Below, piece by piece: positions 52,101 through 63,000 of a DNA stretch of 64,000 bases (positions are counted from its first letter, which is position 1; every line of letters begins with the position of its first letter). The notes under the pieces were generated by a model, which made no database searches, was not told where the DNA came from, and saw only the letters and a program-made list of their open reading frames with translations. This stretch comes from Phalacrocorax aristotelis (Eukaryota; Chordata; Aves; Suliformes; Phalacrocoracidae): contig NC_134276.1 of assembly GCF_949628215.1 (NCBI RefSeq), positions 129,270,125-129,334,124 on the forward strand, given 5' to 3'. Made by a program: the position numbers and the translations under genes.

Positions 52101-54034
52101 GCTCGTCACTTCCCATTTCCTTTGGACATGATTTTGCAAAACTCTTCTCTGAAACATCTGACATTTTTGGCGATATCTGTCCCTTCCACCTCCCAGCAAA
52201 TGGGAAAGAGTAGGATGACAGAAAATTGTAACAAAGGATGGATGTTTCTAACACTGAGGAAACAATCTTTCCCATGCCCTGCCTCCACAGTTGTTTTAAG
52301 AAGCTAGAGAATGCTTTTACCTGAAAATTCACACCTCTGGCACATAAGATTTCAGCCTGAATGACTGGATTTAAATTTGTTGGTGTCATAAACAACTGAA
52401 AGTGTTTTTAAAGCAGTAAGAAGCAGGCAACCTTAGCAACAAGCATAGTATGCTGTGCCATCTTTTAATAAAATATTATCTGTCAACAAAATTAACCAAC
52501 TCTCTTAAAAATTCAGGCTTTGTGGTCTTATTTTTCTGTTCCCCTGCAGCCTTCTATTAGGCTTCAACTGTATCCATGTATAATCTATGGTTGTTCTGCA
52601 GAATCAAGTTACTACTCTTTAAATCATAATCCTTCTAAACAAGGTTAGAGATTTCTGTTTGGCCAGCTGCCACTTTCATCTGCAATTTGTGTTTATGACA
52701 TGATCATGATGGACCTGTTATGCCACACCTGGCGTAACCTGTATCATCATTTGTACTCTGAAAAACTGTGTGGAAAATGCTACAGATGCAGAAAAGTCAG
52801 TGCTTTATACATGGACTGAGCAATCAGTTTGCGCAGGTGTCAGGGACTGTTGGAGGGGCAGAGAGGAGGAAACCGCATCCTTGTGACTATGATCACAAGC
52901 CACAGGTGACCCAGAAGACTCTCAGTGATGGACAGTAATGAGGAAAAGAAAGAGAATTAGTAATTCTGGGAGGAGGTGCACAGTGGGGAGAAAGAGTAAC
53001 AGCAGGGAAGCAATGCAGTGAAAAAATGAGCAAGATGAAGGGGCGGAAACAGCACAGAAACTGAGAGAAATAAACATGAAATGGGGGAAAGAAACAAGGA
53101 CAGGGAAAGAGAGCCAGGGCAAGACGAGAAGGGAAGAGCACTGAGAAGTGTTTATACAGATAGATGCACCAGAAGCCAGGACATTGGAGTGAATCCCAAA
53201 CAGCTGTCATGGAGGAACCTGCAGCACATCCACACTGCTGGGGAAGAATGAGAACAGCAAAGGGTCTCACCGTGAATTTCTTGTAGAGCTCATAAGTGAG
53301 GAGAGGGTTAGGCAGTTCCCTGAAGTACAGCTTGCAGAGCGACCCCACACAGTGGATGTCCTGGAGGTAAACTTCCCTTGTGAGATCCGGGCATTGATCA
53401 GAAACAAACTCTTGTCTGAAACAATATGGAGACATAACAATATAGGAGAATAAGAGCTGTAGCATCCCAGTACTCCACCCTGGGTACTCTTTTACAGCTA
53501 GAGGAAAAAAAAAACTGGAAAGCAGAGATGTCTCTGCAGCCTGGCCCAGATTGTCTCCCAGCCTCTGAAGGCCTCCTGAAACAAGGCCCAGAGGTTTCAG
53601 CTAGTCTCTGGTTTCCATAACATAGTCGCATGAGTGGACCCCAAACTGATATAAAGAGCTTGCTTTGTCTTGAAGTGAGAGAACAACTCAGCATTTGTGC
53701 TGAGACCCTCCAGGCCATTTCCATTAATAGCTGCAGAAGGAGATTTTTTTTCCTTTGTCATGGACTAACCCCTGAAACATTGCATTTCCTTGTTACCAGA
53801 TTCAGAGACAGTTTCCTTTCTGCCTCAGTGTAGAGCTCTCTTGGCCCCCATCTATGCCTGAGGGATGAACAGCGAAAAGATACCAAGCAGTGTCACTGAT
53901 TCCCTCTGGCACTCAGACAGATTACCCTTACCTCAGCTTTTGTATGTTGGATGTCACTCCTGAGAGGCGGTAGATCCCATCCACAATGCCATGAGTCTCA
54001 ATGAACTCCGCACAGCTCTTCAGCACATAGGGGA
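31667..54034 (-). CDS. ARHGAP31: Rho GTPase-activating protein 31 / CdGAP (11 of 12 coding exons; first exon outside window)
   Basis: ARHGAP31 switches off Cdc42 and Rac1 by stimulating GTP hydrolysis, and acts at focal adhesions and the cell edge. Eleven exons join in one unbroken phase with GT-AG introns, giving about 1,459 codons. With a human-like 33-residue first exon the protein would be about 1,492 residues, against 1,444 in human. The RhoGAP domain spans exons 2-6 (about residues 35-229). Its catalytic arginine finger is in GIYRLSG, Arg56 by human numbering, codon 53969-53967. A basic stretch in exon 8 ([14 protein letters not shown]) matches the human region reported to bind an intersectin SH3 domain. 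A long serine- and proline-rich tail follows, then the conserved C-terminus ending RSGRQIE. The 5'-most exon should lie beyond 64000, as intron 1 is very large in mammals. Identity is very secure. Confidence 0.97.
35016..35329 (-). CDS. ARHGAP31: ARHGAP31 exon 11
   Basis: Acceptor ATCCAG precedes 35329 and donor GTAAGG follows 35016. It takes two bases to finish a split glycine codon and then gives 104 codons (residues 567-670). The sequence is low-complexity, rich in Ser, Glu and Gln, with no domain I recognise. It is assigned by phase and splice sites more than by similarity. Confidence 0.88.
35660..36286 (-). CDS. ARHGAP31: ARHGAP31 exon 10
   Basis: Acceptor CCTCTAG precedes 36286 and donor GTAAAA follows 35660. 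A second CAG at 36270-36268 would give a shorter exon but breaks the phase, so the upstream acceptor was chosen. It encodes about residues 357-566, with conserved blocks [20 protein letters not shown] and [19 protein letters not shown]. Confidence 0.95.
36974..37033 (-). CDS. ARHGAP31: ARHGAP31 exon 9 (60-base small exon)
   Basis: Acceptor TCCACAG precedes 37033 and donor GTGAGA follows 36974. It encodes [19 protein letters not shown], nearly identical to human. Its length is a multiple of three, so skipping it would keep the frame. Confidence 0.95.
38136..38158. repeat. Hairpin-forming inverted repeat
   Basis: GCACTGCTT and AAGCAGTGC pair over nine bases around a five-base loop, in ARHGAP31 intron 8. 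It is too short to be a microRNA precursor by itself. Confidence 0.65.
39423..39547 (-). CDS. ARHGAP31: ARHGAP31 exon 8 (basic SH3-binding region)
   Basis: Acceptor TTCCAG precedes 39547 and donor GTAAGG follows 39423. It encodes residues 296-336, a Lys/Arg/Ser-rich stretch with [17 protein letters not shown]. Human reads [10 protein letters not shown]; the Lys pattern is kept. The junction to exon 9 reads LSEKAT where human has LSVEKAT, a one-residue difference. Confidence 0.96.
40944..40971. repeat. Exact 14-bp tandem duplication
   Basis: The unit GCCACCAGGCACGC occurs twice head to tail in ARHGAP31 intron 7. Confidence 0.85.
41327..41525 (-). CDS. ARHGAP31: ARHGAP31 exon 7
   Basis: Acceptor TTTTTCAG precedes 41525 and donor GTAAGT follows 41327. 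It encodes residues 229-295, just after the RhoGAP domain, with the conserved blocks [16 protein letters not shown] and [17 protein letters not shown]. Confidence 0.97.
42810..42823. repeat. CA microsatellite
   Basis: Seven CA units between A-rich runs, in ARHGAP31 intron 6. Confidence 0.8.
43346..43491 (-). CDS. ARHGAP31: ARHGAP31 exon 6 (end of RhoGAP domain)
   Basis: Acceptor GTGCAG precedes 43491 and donor GTAAAA follows 43346. It encodes residues 180-229 with [20 protein letters not shown] and [10 protein letters not shown], the last helices of the RhoGAP fold. The segment after NNN differs from human. Confidence 0.97.
44945..44980. repeat. Polypyrimidine tract
   Basis: About 36 bases that are nearly all T and C, ending in CTATAG, in ARHGAP31 intron 5. 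On the plus strand it resembles a splice acceptor, but no exon follows that I can support. Confidence 0.6.
45217..45324 (-). CDS. ARHGAP31: ARHGAP31 exon 5 (RhoGAP core)
   Basis: Acceptor CTGCAG precedes 45324 and donor GTACAG follows 45217. It encodes residues 144-180 with [18 protein letters not shown] and [12 protein letters not shown], the RhoGAP motif that contacts the GTPase. Confidence 0.97.
45957..46039 (-). CDS. ARHGAP31: ARHGAP31 exon 4 (RhoGAP)
   Basis: Acceptor TCCACAG precedes 46039 and donor GTGAGA follows 45957. It encodes residues 117-144 with [16 protein letters not shown], which matches human closely. It is the first exon downstream of the intron 3 LTR. Confidence 0.97.
47901..47905. 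repeat. Target-site duplication, left copy (CCTGG)
   Basis: CCTGG directly abuts the LTR start TGTTG. An identical CCTGG at 48486-48490 abuts its other end. Five bases is a normal retroviral duplication length. Confidence 0.85.
48067..48072 (-). terminator. LTR polyadenylation signal AATAAA
   Basis: Minus-strand AATAAA about 135 bases downstream of the LTR TATA box, as expected within R. In the same sense as ARHGAP31, it could cause premature polyadenylation in intron 3. Confidence 0.65.
48204..48209 (-). promoter_or_regulatory. LTR TATA box
   Basis: TATAAA on the minus strand in the middle of the LTR. The start of transcription would be expected near 48175-48180, directed toward ARHGAP31 exon 4. 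Confidence 0.65.
48486..48490. repeat. Target-site duplication, right copy (CCTGG)
   Basis: Identical to 47901-47905 and directly adjacent to the CA end of the LTR. Confidence 0.85.
48890..50801 (+). mobile_element. CR1 LINE, 5'-truncated and mutated
   Basis: About 1.9 kb of a CR1 non-LTR retrotransposon. The sequence starts just before the reverse transcriptase; the endonuclease part of ORF2 and all of ORF1 are missing. Reverse transcriptase blocks are clear: [15 protein letters not shown] near 49341-49385, [13 protein letters not shown] near 49517-49554, [13 protein letters not shown] near 49727-49763 and the catalytic FADD at 49972-49983. An in-frame TGA at 49454-49456, another stop at 49878-49880 and frame changes show it is dead. 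It ends in an untranslated tail with ATTCTGTG and two ATTCTATG copies at 50774-50801, the CR1 hallmark. It is antisense to ARHGAP31. The 5' limit is approximate. Confidence 0.93.
51613..51671. repeat. Cluster of three consecutive inverted repeats
   Basis: TCTCTA/TAGAGA around GTT lies at 51613-51627. TATCCC/GGGATA around T lies at 51638-51650. CCTATATCCT/AGGATATAGG around G lies at 51651-51671 and abuts the second. It lies 0.8 kb past the CR1 end. Confidence 0.7.
53271..53415 (-). CDS. ARHGAP31: ARHGAP31 exon 3 (RhoGAP)
   Basis: Acceptor TTTCAG precedes 53415 and donor GTGAGA follows 53271. It encodes residues 68-116 with [20 protein letters not shown] and [19 protein letters not shown], the KxYFRELPxPL RhoGAP motif. 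Confidence 0.97.
53932..54034 (-). CDS. ARHGAP31: ARHGAP31 exon 2 (arginine finger)
   Basis: Acceptor TTCTAG precedes 54034 and donor GTAAGG follows 53932. It begins with two bases that finish a valine codon started in exon 1. It encodes residues 34-68 with [20 protein letters not shown]. The arginine in GIYRLSG is the catalytic finger, so catalytic competence is retained at this position. Confidence 0.97.
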
Positions 54035-57000
54035 CTAGAAGAAAGCAAAGCAAGATGTCCAATGACTATACACTGAGAGCTTCCACAGGTCACCACAGAG
54101 GCGACAGTTTCATGAAACAGCAGCAGAGGCTCTCTGCAGATGCAGGGAAGGGTACAACAGTGGGAGAAATACAGGGCAAAAGGAAAATAAACCCCACTAA
54201 GTGGCCATAGTCAATTTGCAGGGTGAGGATGTGCTATGGTTGGGCCATGCCATGCTCATTGCCATATGACAATGTCTGAGCCTGCAGTCACAGAAACGTG
54301 GGAAGAAAGGTAACATTTCTCTCACTCTCTTTTTCTTTTCTTTCCAGAAAAAGAGGCAATTTCATTCTAATTGAAAGCAGGAGGTAAAGCATGAGGTCCT
54401 GGGAACCTCCCCCCTCCCCAAGATAGAGCTCCAGCCTCACTGAATCGTGCCAAAAGGTCTGATTGGCTTGGATAAAAATCAGAGAAGCACTTGCACTTCC
54501 ATATAAGCCTACATACCCACAGTTTAGTGCTCATAAACTCCCACAGAGGGGGTATAAAGTTCAAGTATTGACTAGATCTGCACACTGACAAAATCTGACA
54601 TTGCCTTCAAAGAACTCCATCAACATCACCAGCCAAAGACTTAACCAGCCTTAAAGCTGAGAGGAGCCTGAGGCACAACATTTACATCCAGACCTGGACC
54701 CAAAGCATCTGTTTATTTTTTCCCCATTATATAGGTGTAGGAAACACTCATCCTCTTGGTGAGACCAAGCCTCCCAGTACTATAACAACCCTAGCTATAA
54801 CAATAACAGTAAGAAAGCCCTTCCTTATTAGGTGCTAGAAACTGCTGTGTATTTAACGCAATGCTTCACACAGCCATAAGCACAAAAGTCAGTCAATGCA
54901 GAATTTAAAGTTCCCCCTGTAATGCTAACTCTGCTGCACTGCACATTCAGAAAGCTGTATTGAAGCAAACAGACTAAGCCACACATTTGACTGAAAAGCT
55001 AGGCATAGAAATTATTGCACCTTTACAACAGCACAGAGATAATGCCTCTGGCTGGACCTTCCCTGACTTCTTCTGTTTGAAGTTCAGGACCATAATGACA
55101 TATTAGCATGTGCTTCATCAGGCAGCAACCAAAGACAGCACTCCAAGGACAGCCTGAACAAAATCCAGCTGGTACATGTGTTGTATTTCTCATGGGTACC
55201 ACTGAGGCCAGAGCCAGCTGGACTTGCCCCTACCATGCAGCCCAGGGCTCAGGCTCTGGTGAGGAGGACTGGTGCCTACCTCAGTGACACACTATTACTG
55301 AGCCCGGTCACTTAGGGAATTGCTACCTTTCTGCCTCCTGACTTTTACCGAGGGAGGTAAAGAGGTCCTTCTTGTGTGTTCCTTCTTTTCTCAGTGTGGC
55401 CAACCCGAATGGAGGAATACACAAAGTGTCAGTGGTTACTTGGAAGCCTGAATGATCCAAGCAGACTAATTGTCCCCAGTCAAAGAAGCCTCTCCAGGAC
55501 AACAGGGGAAAATTGACTTTATGGTTTTTTTGAGCAGGGACTCATAACGCAGGTACATTAGCCATGCTGTGTTGCGCTTAAAGCCCTTGGGCTGATTTTT
55601 AAGACCCTCACATTGTTGGGCTAAGCCTAACAGCTGAGATTCTGGCAGGGGCCCTAGCCTACTACAATAACAACCCCTAAGGGAAACCATGAAGTTGCCA
55701 AGAGAACAGGTGAAATCTACAGAGTCAAAGTTTTGTCCACAGCAGTCACAGAGCTATAGGATTCTGTATTCAAGGGCTTTTGAGGAGAAGGCACATCAGC
55801 GCCTTCCAGAAGGAACATGGGAAGCATTCCTTTCAGTGCCTACAGCACCCACTTCCTAAGAGGACTTGATGATGTGGAAGGAGACAGAGCAAAGAAAAAG
55901 TATGATATTTCCTTAAAATCCTGCTGAGAAATGCTCAAGTGACACATCAAGAAAGAGGACCTTCCTATCTCTGAGTAAGACCTTTTTATCTGTAACTGCA
56001 GTAGGGAACTCAGATCATATGATGATGAGGATTCTAGAAATTAAAAAAAAAAGGAAAGGCAAATAACTTCAGGACTCTTCCTCATTTCTGTCTGGTCAGG
56101 CTGTATCATCTTTGTGGCAGGAACTATGCAGACGTGGCATATTAATATTTCCTTCTTGGTAGGGGTCTCTGGGAATAAATCTCATGCAAATTGCTAAGAT
56201 GAAAGCTAGGCAGATCCATGTTCACTTCAGATCCATTTGGGTGGGAGAATGGGTGAACCACTCCATGCCTCCTGGAAAAAGAAGAATTAACTGAACAGAA
56301 AACCTGTTTGAGCAGGACAGCCAAGTGACAAGGTTTGTTTAAAAATTAAGAAGTCTTTCGTATAGACGAACTTCATATGATGGTGTCCAGCTGTCACACA
56401 AATGAGGTCCATGCCTACAGTGCCCTTTATTAGATACTTTCTAAAACCTCAGTGCCAAGAATAAGCACACCAACTAAAAATGCATATACTGATGTTTGCT
56501 GAGACTAATTTGACCTCTTGAAAGTAAGACCATTTAAATCACACTTCCTTTTTTTCTTTTTTGCCAAGCTTTAAGTTTCTTTGGAAAAATTAGGTCAAGA
56601 GGCCTCAGGCAGGTAAGCAAACCTCTTACACATAAACCAGAGAAGGCTAGATCCGTCTGTTGAGGACTGGTAAGCAAAAACAGGGCCTGAGGGGAATAAT
56701 CTGGAGCAAACATACAAAATTCAAACCGTTTTTAAAAGTGGGTGAAAACTCCACAGCAGAGACAACCTTATAGACTGCAGATAGACAATATGCACCAAGC
56801 TCTGCAGATATGTCTCACTCCAGCCCTGCAATCTTCCTTGCTTTTCCAGCCCTGTGCTTCTCACATATCTCTGCCAGTGCCCTTCACTCATCATGTATAT
56901 GATTTCCTGCTCTACCAGGTCTTTGGCTCTTATGAAAAGAAACAGCCAGTTATGCCAAAATGTGTGGCAGTTTTGTGATGTCAAAAAAAAAAAAAGCCCC

Positions 57001-60000
57001 ACATAGGACACATTTCACTCGCAACCAAAAATTACAGACTTTGACCTCAGATCCCTGGAGGTGAAGGGACTGCATCAGCTTCCTGCAAAGCAAGCCCCTA
57101 AATGCAGTGCTTGTATGAAACTGGAGCACAATAAATGTTTTCTTTGAGCAGAACCTGCAGCTCTGAAATTCCTGAGCAGCTCTGATCTCCTACAAAGTCA
57201 AGTCCTTTGGGCACTTGGGGGAGGTGAGGTTAGAGCAGCAGTGAGCGGCTGTCTCCCATGTCCAGCCATCACTGAGGTGGTTTGATTATTTCAGACATGG
57301 CTCCCAATGAACGAAAACAAAGACTGTGATCAACGCTGAATGCAGGGAGGTGCAGACTTTAGCATGCGCTTTACCACAGGGCTCTATCGACATTACAGGG
57401 CACATGTAAATCATAGAGCTGGGTCTCTCCCAAAGGGAGATCAGATGTGGATGGGGATTTGTAGCAGGGGTTGTGCATGTGCGTGCAGAAACAGAAAGGA
57501 GTGGGTGGGGGGGTGTCCAATCTTGACACTTCTATAATTAAAACTGTGCTGGAGGCTTAGAAGTTGGAAGAGGCAGCTGGTGTCACACAGACCCCGCTTG
57601 TTCTGCCAGACAGCCAAACTGTCCTCATTTAAAACTACAATAGAAACCAGATGGAGGAGGAGAAGAGAGCGCAAAGCAAGGCATGAGGCAGAAGGGAAAC
57701 TTAGTTATAAACATACTGCACACAAAAGACAATACTTCTTTTCCCCTAGACAAAAATAAACCAGAAGTGCAGTCACAGTAACTCATTCCACGCTCACTGG
57801 ATAGCACCTCTAAGCTCAGTGTAGGTAGACATTCACCTTCACCAGGGTCTTTTCTGTGACCACAGCTCATGTCACCTCCTTTACACATGTGTGCAGCTCC
57901 TGCTAGGTCAAGTATCGCGCCCACTCCCCGCTCCTCCTGATCCCACTGGCTTCTAGTGCCAGTGATGTGCGCTGAGCCTCTCGCCTCCCCGCATTGCTGG
58001 GAAGGGGCATCTCTCCCTTCTCCTTCCCTTCCCAGCCATGGTGCTACCACCCACCAAACCTCTCCACCAGCAAGCAAGGTGCTCACTCTTTGCCTGTCTG
58101 ACAAAGGCTTCATCTGGCATGGGGATGAGCATTTTGGGTCAAAGCCAGGGAGACCTTTAAGCATGCACCTAGCTAAATCACCAAGCAGCCCTAGTAGGAG
58201 GGAGCACTAGGAAAAAAGGGAGTCATCCCACCTAACTACTGGTGGGAGGATGGTCTCCTGGTCTCCCACCAAAACCAGCAAAGAGTGAGAAAGACCCTGG
58301 TCCAACAGGAGACGCAAGTAATGCCCAGTGGCCTTTGGTGCTGCCTTACAGAAGAAACATTTAGTCTCCATGAGCTGCAGAAGGACCCTAGGGCGGAGGT
58401 TGCTAAGTCAGCACCCAAACCAGTGAGGGTGAATACTGTCCGATAAGATCGTGCTTAAAGTTAGCTAACACAGACTGGGTCATGTATTCAGGGTACACTG
58501 TACTGAAGTGGACTCAATAGCAGCTGGCTTCATTTTTGCCTTTATCCTTCTGTTGTTCTCTCAGAGGGCTCCTTGCAAGGATAAAAATTAGTGAGAGAGC
58601 TACTCAGGGCCTCCTTAGTGATTGCTTTATGCCACATGAAGGAGGTTTCACATCCTTTCTAACTTTATTTTAATTTTAGTTCAGGTAATGGGAGGATAAA
58701 TGCAGACCTTTCATTTCACCTGAAACAGCAACTTTTTGATGTTTGACTTGCAGGAAATATTTTGGGGTTTTTTTTAATTTCTCCCAAAAATGAATCCAGT
58801 ACAATTAAAAAAAAGTTGTGGGCATTTTTATTTCACCATTTTGGTTTTTTGTAATGTATTAGTATTTTAAAAATTGTTTTCCATTTCCCTCAATAGTAGT
58901 GCATGCTTCCTATCGTGCTATGTCAATATCATAACAATAAAGGTCAAAATAGTCTCTTGTTTCAATTTAAATGACTAAATTAGGAAATATTCCCTCCTAA
59001 AATATAAATGTTTCAGTCTATACTAAGCAAGAGCTGTTATTTTGTACAAACAAAAATAACAAAACAGTACACATTTTAGAACATACTAATATATTAACTT
59101 CGCCTCCTAATCACAGGAAAGGAACAACATTGTATAAATGGCAGCATACTTCAAAGCCGGTATATCTGATGTGACATTTTTCTGCATTTCCTGGTGCTTC
59201 CTACTTTAAATCACGAGTTTTAATGCTGATTCACTAGATTTTTTTTAATTCTTTCTTTTTTTTTTTTTTTTGCTGATCTTGTCTGATTTTTACTAGGCAT
59301 AAGGTTGGCTGTGAAACAGATTCCAGAGGAGATCAAACTGTGCTGTCCACCCTGCAGCTCTCCTGAGGTCTGGTCCAGCACGGCAGCCATGATTCCAGTT
59401 TGCCTCCCAGTGCACAGCCCTAATCCATGGCAGCTAGGGATAAATCCTGCCTTGGCCCCTGGTATCATCTCCTTTCCTTTCCACTGTCTCCTTTTCAGCG
59501 GAGGCCAGGGATGGAAGGAACAACAGCATCTGAAATCACTGCAGAGGATCTCTCCTGCTCAGAGATGAAGCTGGCAGAGGTGGGGATGGGGAGGGTTTAC
59601 TCTGCCTGGATGTAACTGCTACAAGGACAAACAGAGGGCTTCAGTCTCCAGGATGTCTATGCATACTTTTCACCAGCACTAAGTTCATCTTACAGAAGAA
59701 GAAAAAATAAACCGTCTCACCATCAAATTCCAGTGTTTAGTTTGGCTGTTAGTGCTGAGCTACCATGCACAACCCGCCGTGCATGCACACACCTGTGTTT
59801 GAATAACATGAGATAGCTAAACAACACCAAACAGGCTTAAAAACAAATCCCCTTGTCAGAATCCTCCTCGTTTCTTCCCCTCTAGCTGCCATAAACACAG
59901 TTAAAAAAAGACAAATAGCTGGCTCTGAGCTGATCCTGTCTGCCTGGACAGTACGACTGAATCACCATACAAGTCACACGCTTAAGTATTTTTTTTTTCT

Positions 60001-63000
60001 TCCTCTACTTCTGTGGGAAACATCTCTGCAATGTCATGAAGGTTAGCACAACAGTGCCATTCCCTGCAATGAAAGCACCATCCTGAACGCAGTTGCGATT
60101 CTGCTGGGCAGAGACATAGGAAAACAGATCTCAAATCTGTCAGATGCTGGGAGCCATCACCCCCCATTGCCTGAGTGGGATGGGAAATGGAAATGCTGAG
60201 CACTGTTTGGGATGTAGCGTGCTGATTTCAAGCAAATGCCTTTCAACACAGCCTGCAGACCCAGTGTGAGTTTGAATTAAGTCAATGCCACCACTACCGG
60301 TGGGGTTTTTCCCATTGATATTATACCCAGCTTACATCTCACATATCTAAATAAGACCTGTAGGAACACCTGATTCTCCAGAGCAGATCTGACAACGGTG
60401 GTGTTCCAGGCAGAAATGAAAGAGCCCACAGCAGACCTGGCCAGCTCATAGACAGCATACATCAAAGAAAGCTTAGGAGAAAGCACTGCACAAGCAGATG
60501 TTGAATGCTGACTCTCAGCCCCGGCGGTCACCATGTCCCTCTAAAATGTGACTAGTACCTTGACATAGCTGGCAGATTCTGTCATGCAGGCACTTTTGAA
60601 AAGAGGTTGTACTAAATACTAGAATAATTTTGTTAGGAAAACATCCTGCTGTGGATTTCCTGCAAAAATAATAATAAAAAAAAGACCAGATAACTGAACA
60701 GGATATCTCCACTCCTAACTTTTATGACTTCTGTGGTACAGCCACCTCAGAAAACAGGCCTAGGTTCTGCAGGGCAGGCCAATGAGCTGTGTACATCCTC
60801 AGCTAGCTGTTTGAGTCCTGACAAATCCAATCCACAGCAGATTAGCATGGGTATTGTACAGAATTTTGTTCACCACAGCACAAGCAATTGGGGCAATTAA
60901 TTCTAGAGGTAGGCATAATGGGACAATTTATGCTGTTTCAGAAAAGGGACTCAGGTATAAGCATAGAAAAGATCAGAATAGTTTTGAAGTTGCATATAAT
61001 GAATTGACCTCTGTTTTGGTAAATGCCTAAATACTATGAGGATAAACACGCTGTGAGACAGGAATTCTGCCATTAACCTCATTTCCGACTAAATATACTA
61101 AAACCACTACCAAATCCAAAGGCTGCATCAGTGCTAATGGAGTGCAAGAGTGAGCAGGACAATGCCAATGCTGCAGCTCAAGGGAGCTGGGAAGGGAAGC
61201 CTGCAAGGGAAGAGTGCAGGCACGTGTTGAGGGCTGGGATGGACGGCCAGTGATGTAGGCTCCATTTGAAGTCTCCTGAGTGCCCACTGCCTTTCATCCA
61301 GGTCAATAGACAAGCTTATGGACTGCAGGTGTCACACTGTATCATGTTTTCCTTCCTTTCTCCACTCTGTTCTTAATGTAAGCCATGCTAACCTACTTAA
61401 CCGCTGGCAACAAAGCAAGGAAAATATATGGACTTCATAAGTTTTTTCCTCCTCTCAACAGATTTTGACCTATATGTTTTCATTTACAAGGGCTTCAGAA
61501 GCAAGCTGGAAAACAAACAGTGCACAGTCTCCATCTTTTACCCAAGCCTGCTAGCTGATGCAGACTTTCCCCATTTCTTACAGTCCCAAAATTACTCTAG
61601 AAGTGACCTGTAAGCTATTACACCAATTTCTTGACTGTAAAAAGAGTGTAGAAACCAACATCTCCCTTGACAGTTTGGGAATTCATATGGGATTCTTAGG
61701 ATCCCAGAGTCTGGAGAAAGGCAATCAAAGGGAATCAATGCATGCTCCCTACCTGGCTGTCAGTGTTAGTTTGGTCCTTATTCCTTTTTGACTTGAACTT
61801 TAGTGTGCCAGGCAATAGGGATTACAGGTTTCTCTTTATAAGGAAGCTTTTGGGGCTGTTAGAAATTCTGGGTGCTTAGATCTTGACATGCATCTGAAAA
61901 ATACCAGCTACTAGTTGAACAGTTTTGAAGGCTTTGTACTGTGCCTTTCACAAACACCACCCCCATACACCAAAATCTGTAGCAATCTCTGTAGGATATA
62001 GAATTTGTCTGTAGTTTCTGTGCTGTTCCATCATGCTATCTCACTGTTAGACAAATCCTTAGTACGCTTTTGTAGTGATGGCATGCTGGTGACAAAGCAA
62101 CTAATTCCCAAATAGATGCTCTTGGGAGGCTTCAGGAAAAATGATGCTGCTGTTGTCCTGCTGGTGAAGAGACAGAGTGAGGCAAGGAGCTGGGCAGTTG
62201 TCTCATGAGCTCTGGTGCTACAGCAGGGTGAGATTTTCCACAGTTCTTTCCGTTGTTATCCAGGAAATTATTGTTGTCTCTTTGAATGTGCAAGGGTAGG
62301 CTGGAGGACCACCAGCACTCATGGTTCTCCTTCCATGCTTTCTGCACAGCAAGTCATTTACAAGTGTATATGACAGCCATTCCGAAGCTTTAAGGCAAAC
62401 ATCCAACCTTGCCAGATAATGCAGAATGGCAGTCCCAATGAGCTCAGGTGTGTGAAAGAGAGAGCAGGGGCCAATCACCCCACAGAAAGACCAGGTTAAT
62501 GTTTGCTAGCAAAGTAGAAAGTAACTGAGAAGCTGGTCCTGGACCAAGCTCTCATATGGATGAAAAACTGTGTGGCTGAATCTCACAGCACATATCTTTT
62601 ATTTATATCATTTCTCTTCTTTTTATTTTGCCCTCTGTCACACTGATGGACTGATGCAGACTGACACTAGACTATGCAGCAATGTTCTTTCACTCAAGCC
62701 TTTCACTGATATTGCCTCTGGGGCTCTCCTGGTGAAGAGTGGATACAGCAGTTTCCAGAGGTTATTCCAAATGGGCTGTTTTACGGATAGTCAACAACTT
62801 AGGGTAAAGAGCAGGGGAAATTGGTGAGGGTCATTATATATCACAGACAGACGAGGAGCCTGATACAAACCCGTAAAGGCTGCAAATGAGAAGTGAAAGG
62901 CAAATGAAAACAGACTTTTGAGAAAAAGTAAATAAGGCTTTGTGATGTCAATCTGATTGAAAACAAACATGTGAAGGCACTAGCAATAATCAGTCATTAT

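Larger units (their letters stand above)
46040..53270. other. ARHGAP31: ARHGAP31 intron 3 (7.2 kb, transposon-bearing)
   Basis: The intron between exons 3 and 4. It holds the solo LTR at 47906-48485, the CR1 at about 48890-50801 and an inverted-repeat cluster at 51613-51671. The rest shows no exon I can support. Confidence 0.85.

Noticed and set aside
52893-53465. 190-codon frame across ARHGAP31 exon 3
   Set aside because: Only 53271-53415 is exon. The rest is read-through of flanking intron past a good donor and a good acceptor.
57625-58164. 179-codon minus-strand open frame in intron 1
   Set aside because: No recognised motif, locally GC-rich sequence and other open frames overlapping on the plus strand. 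Best explained by base composition.
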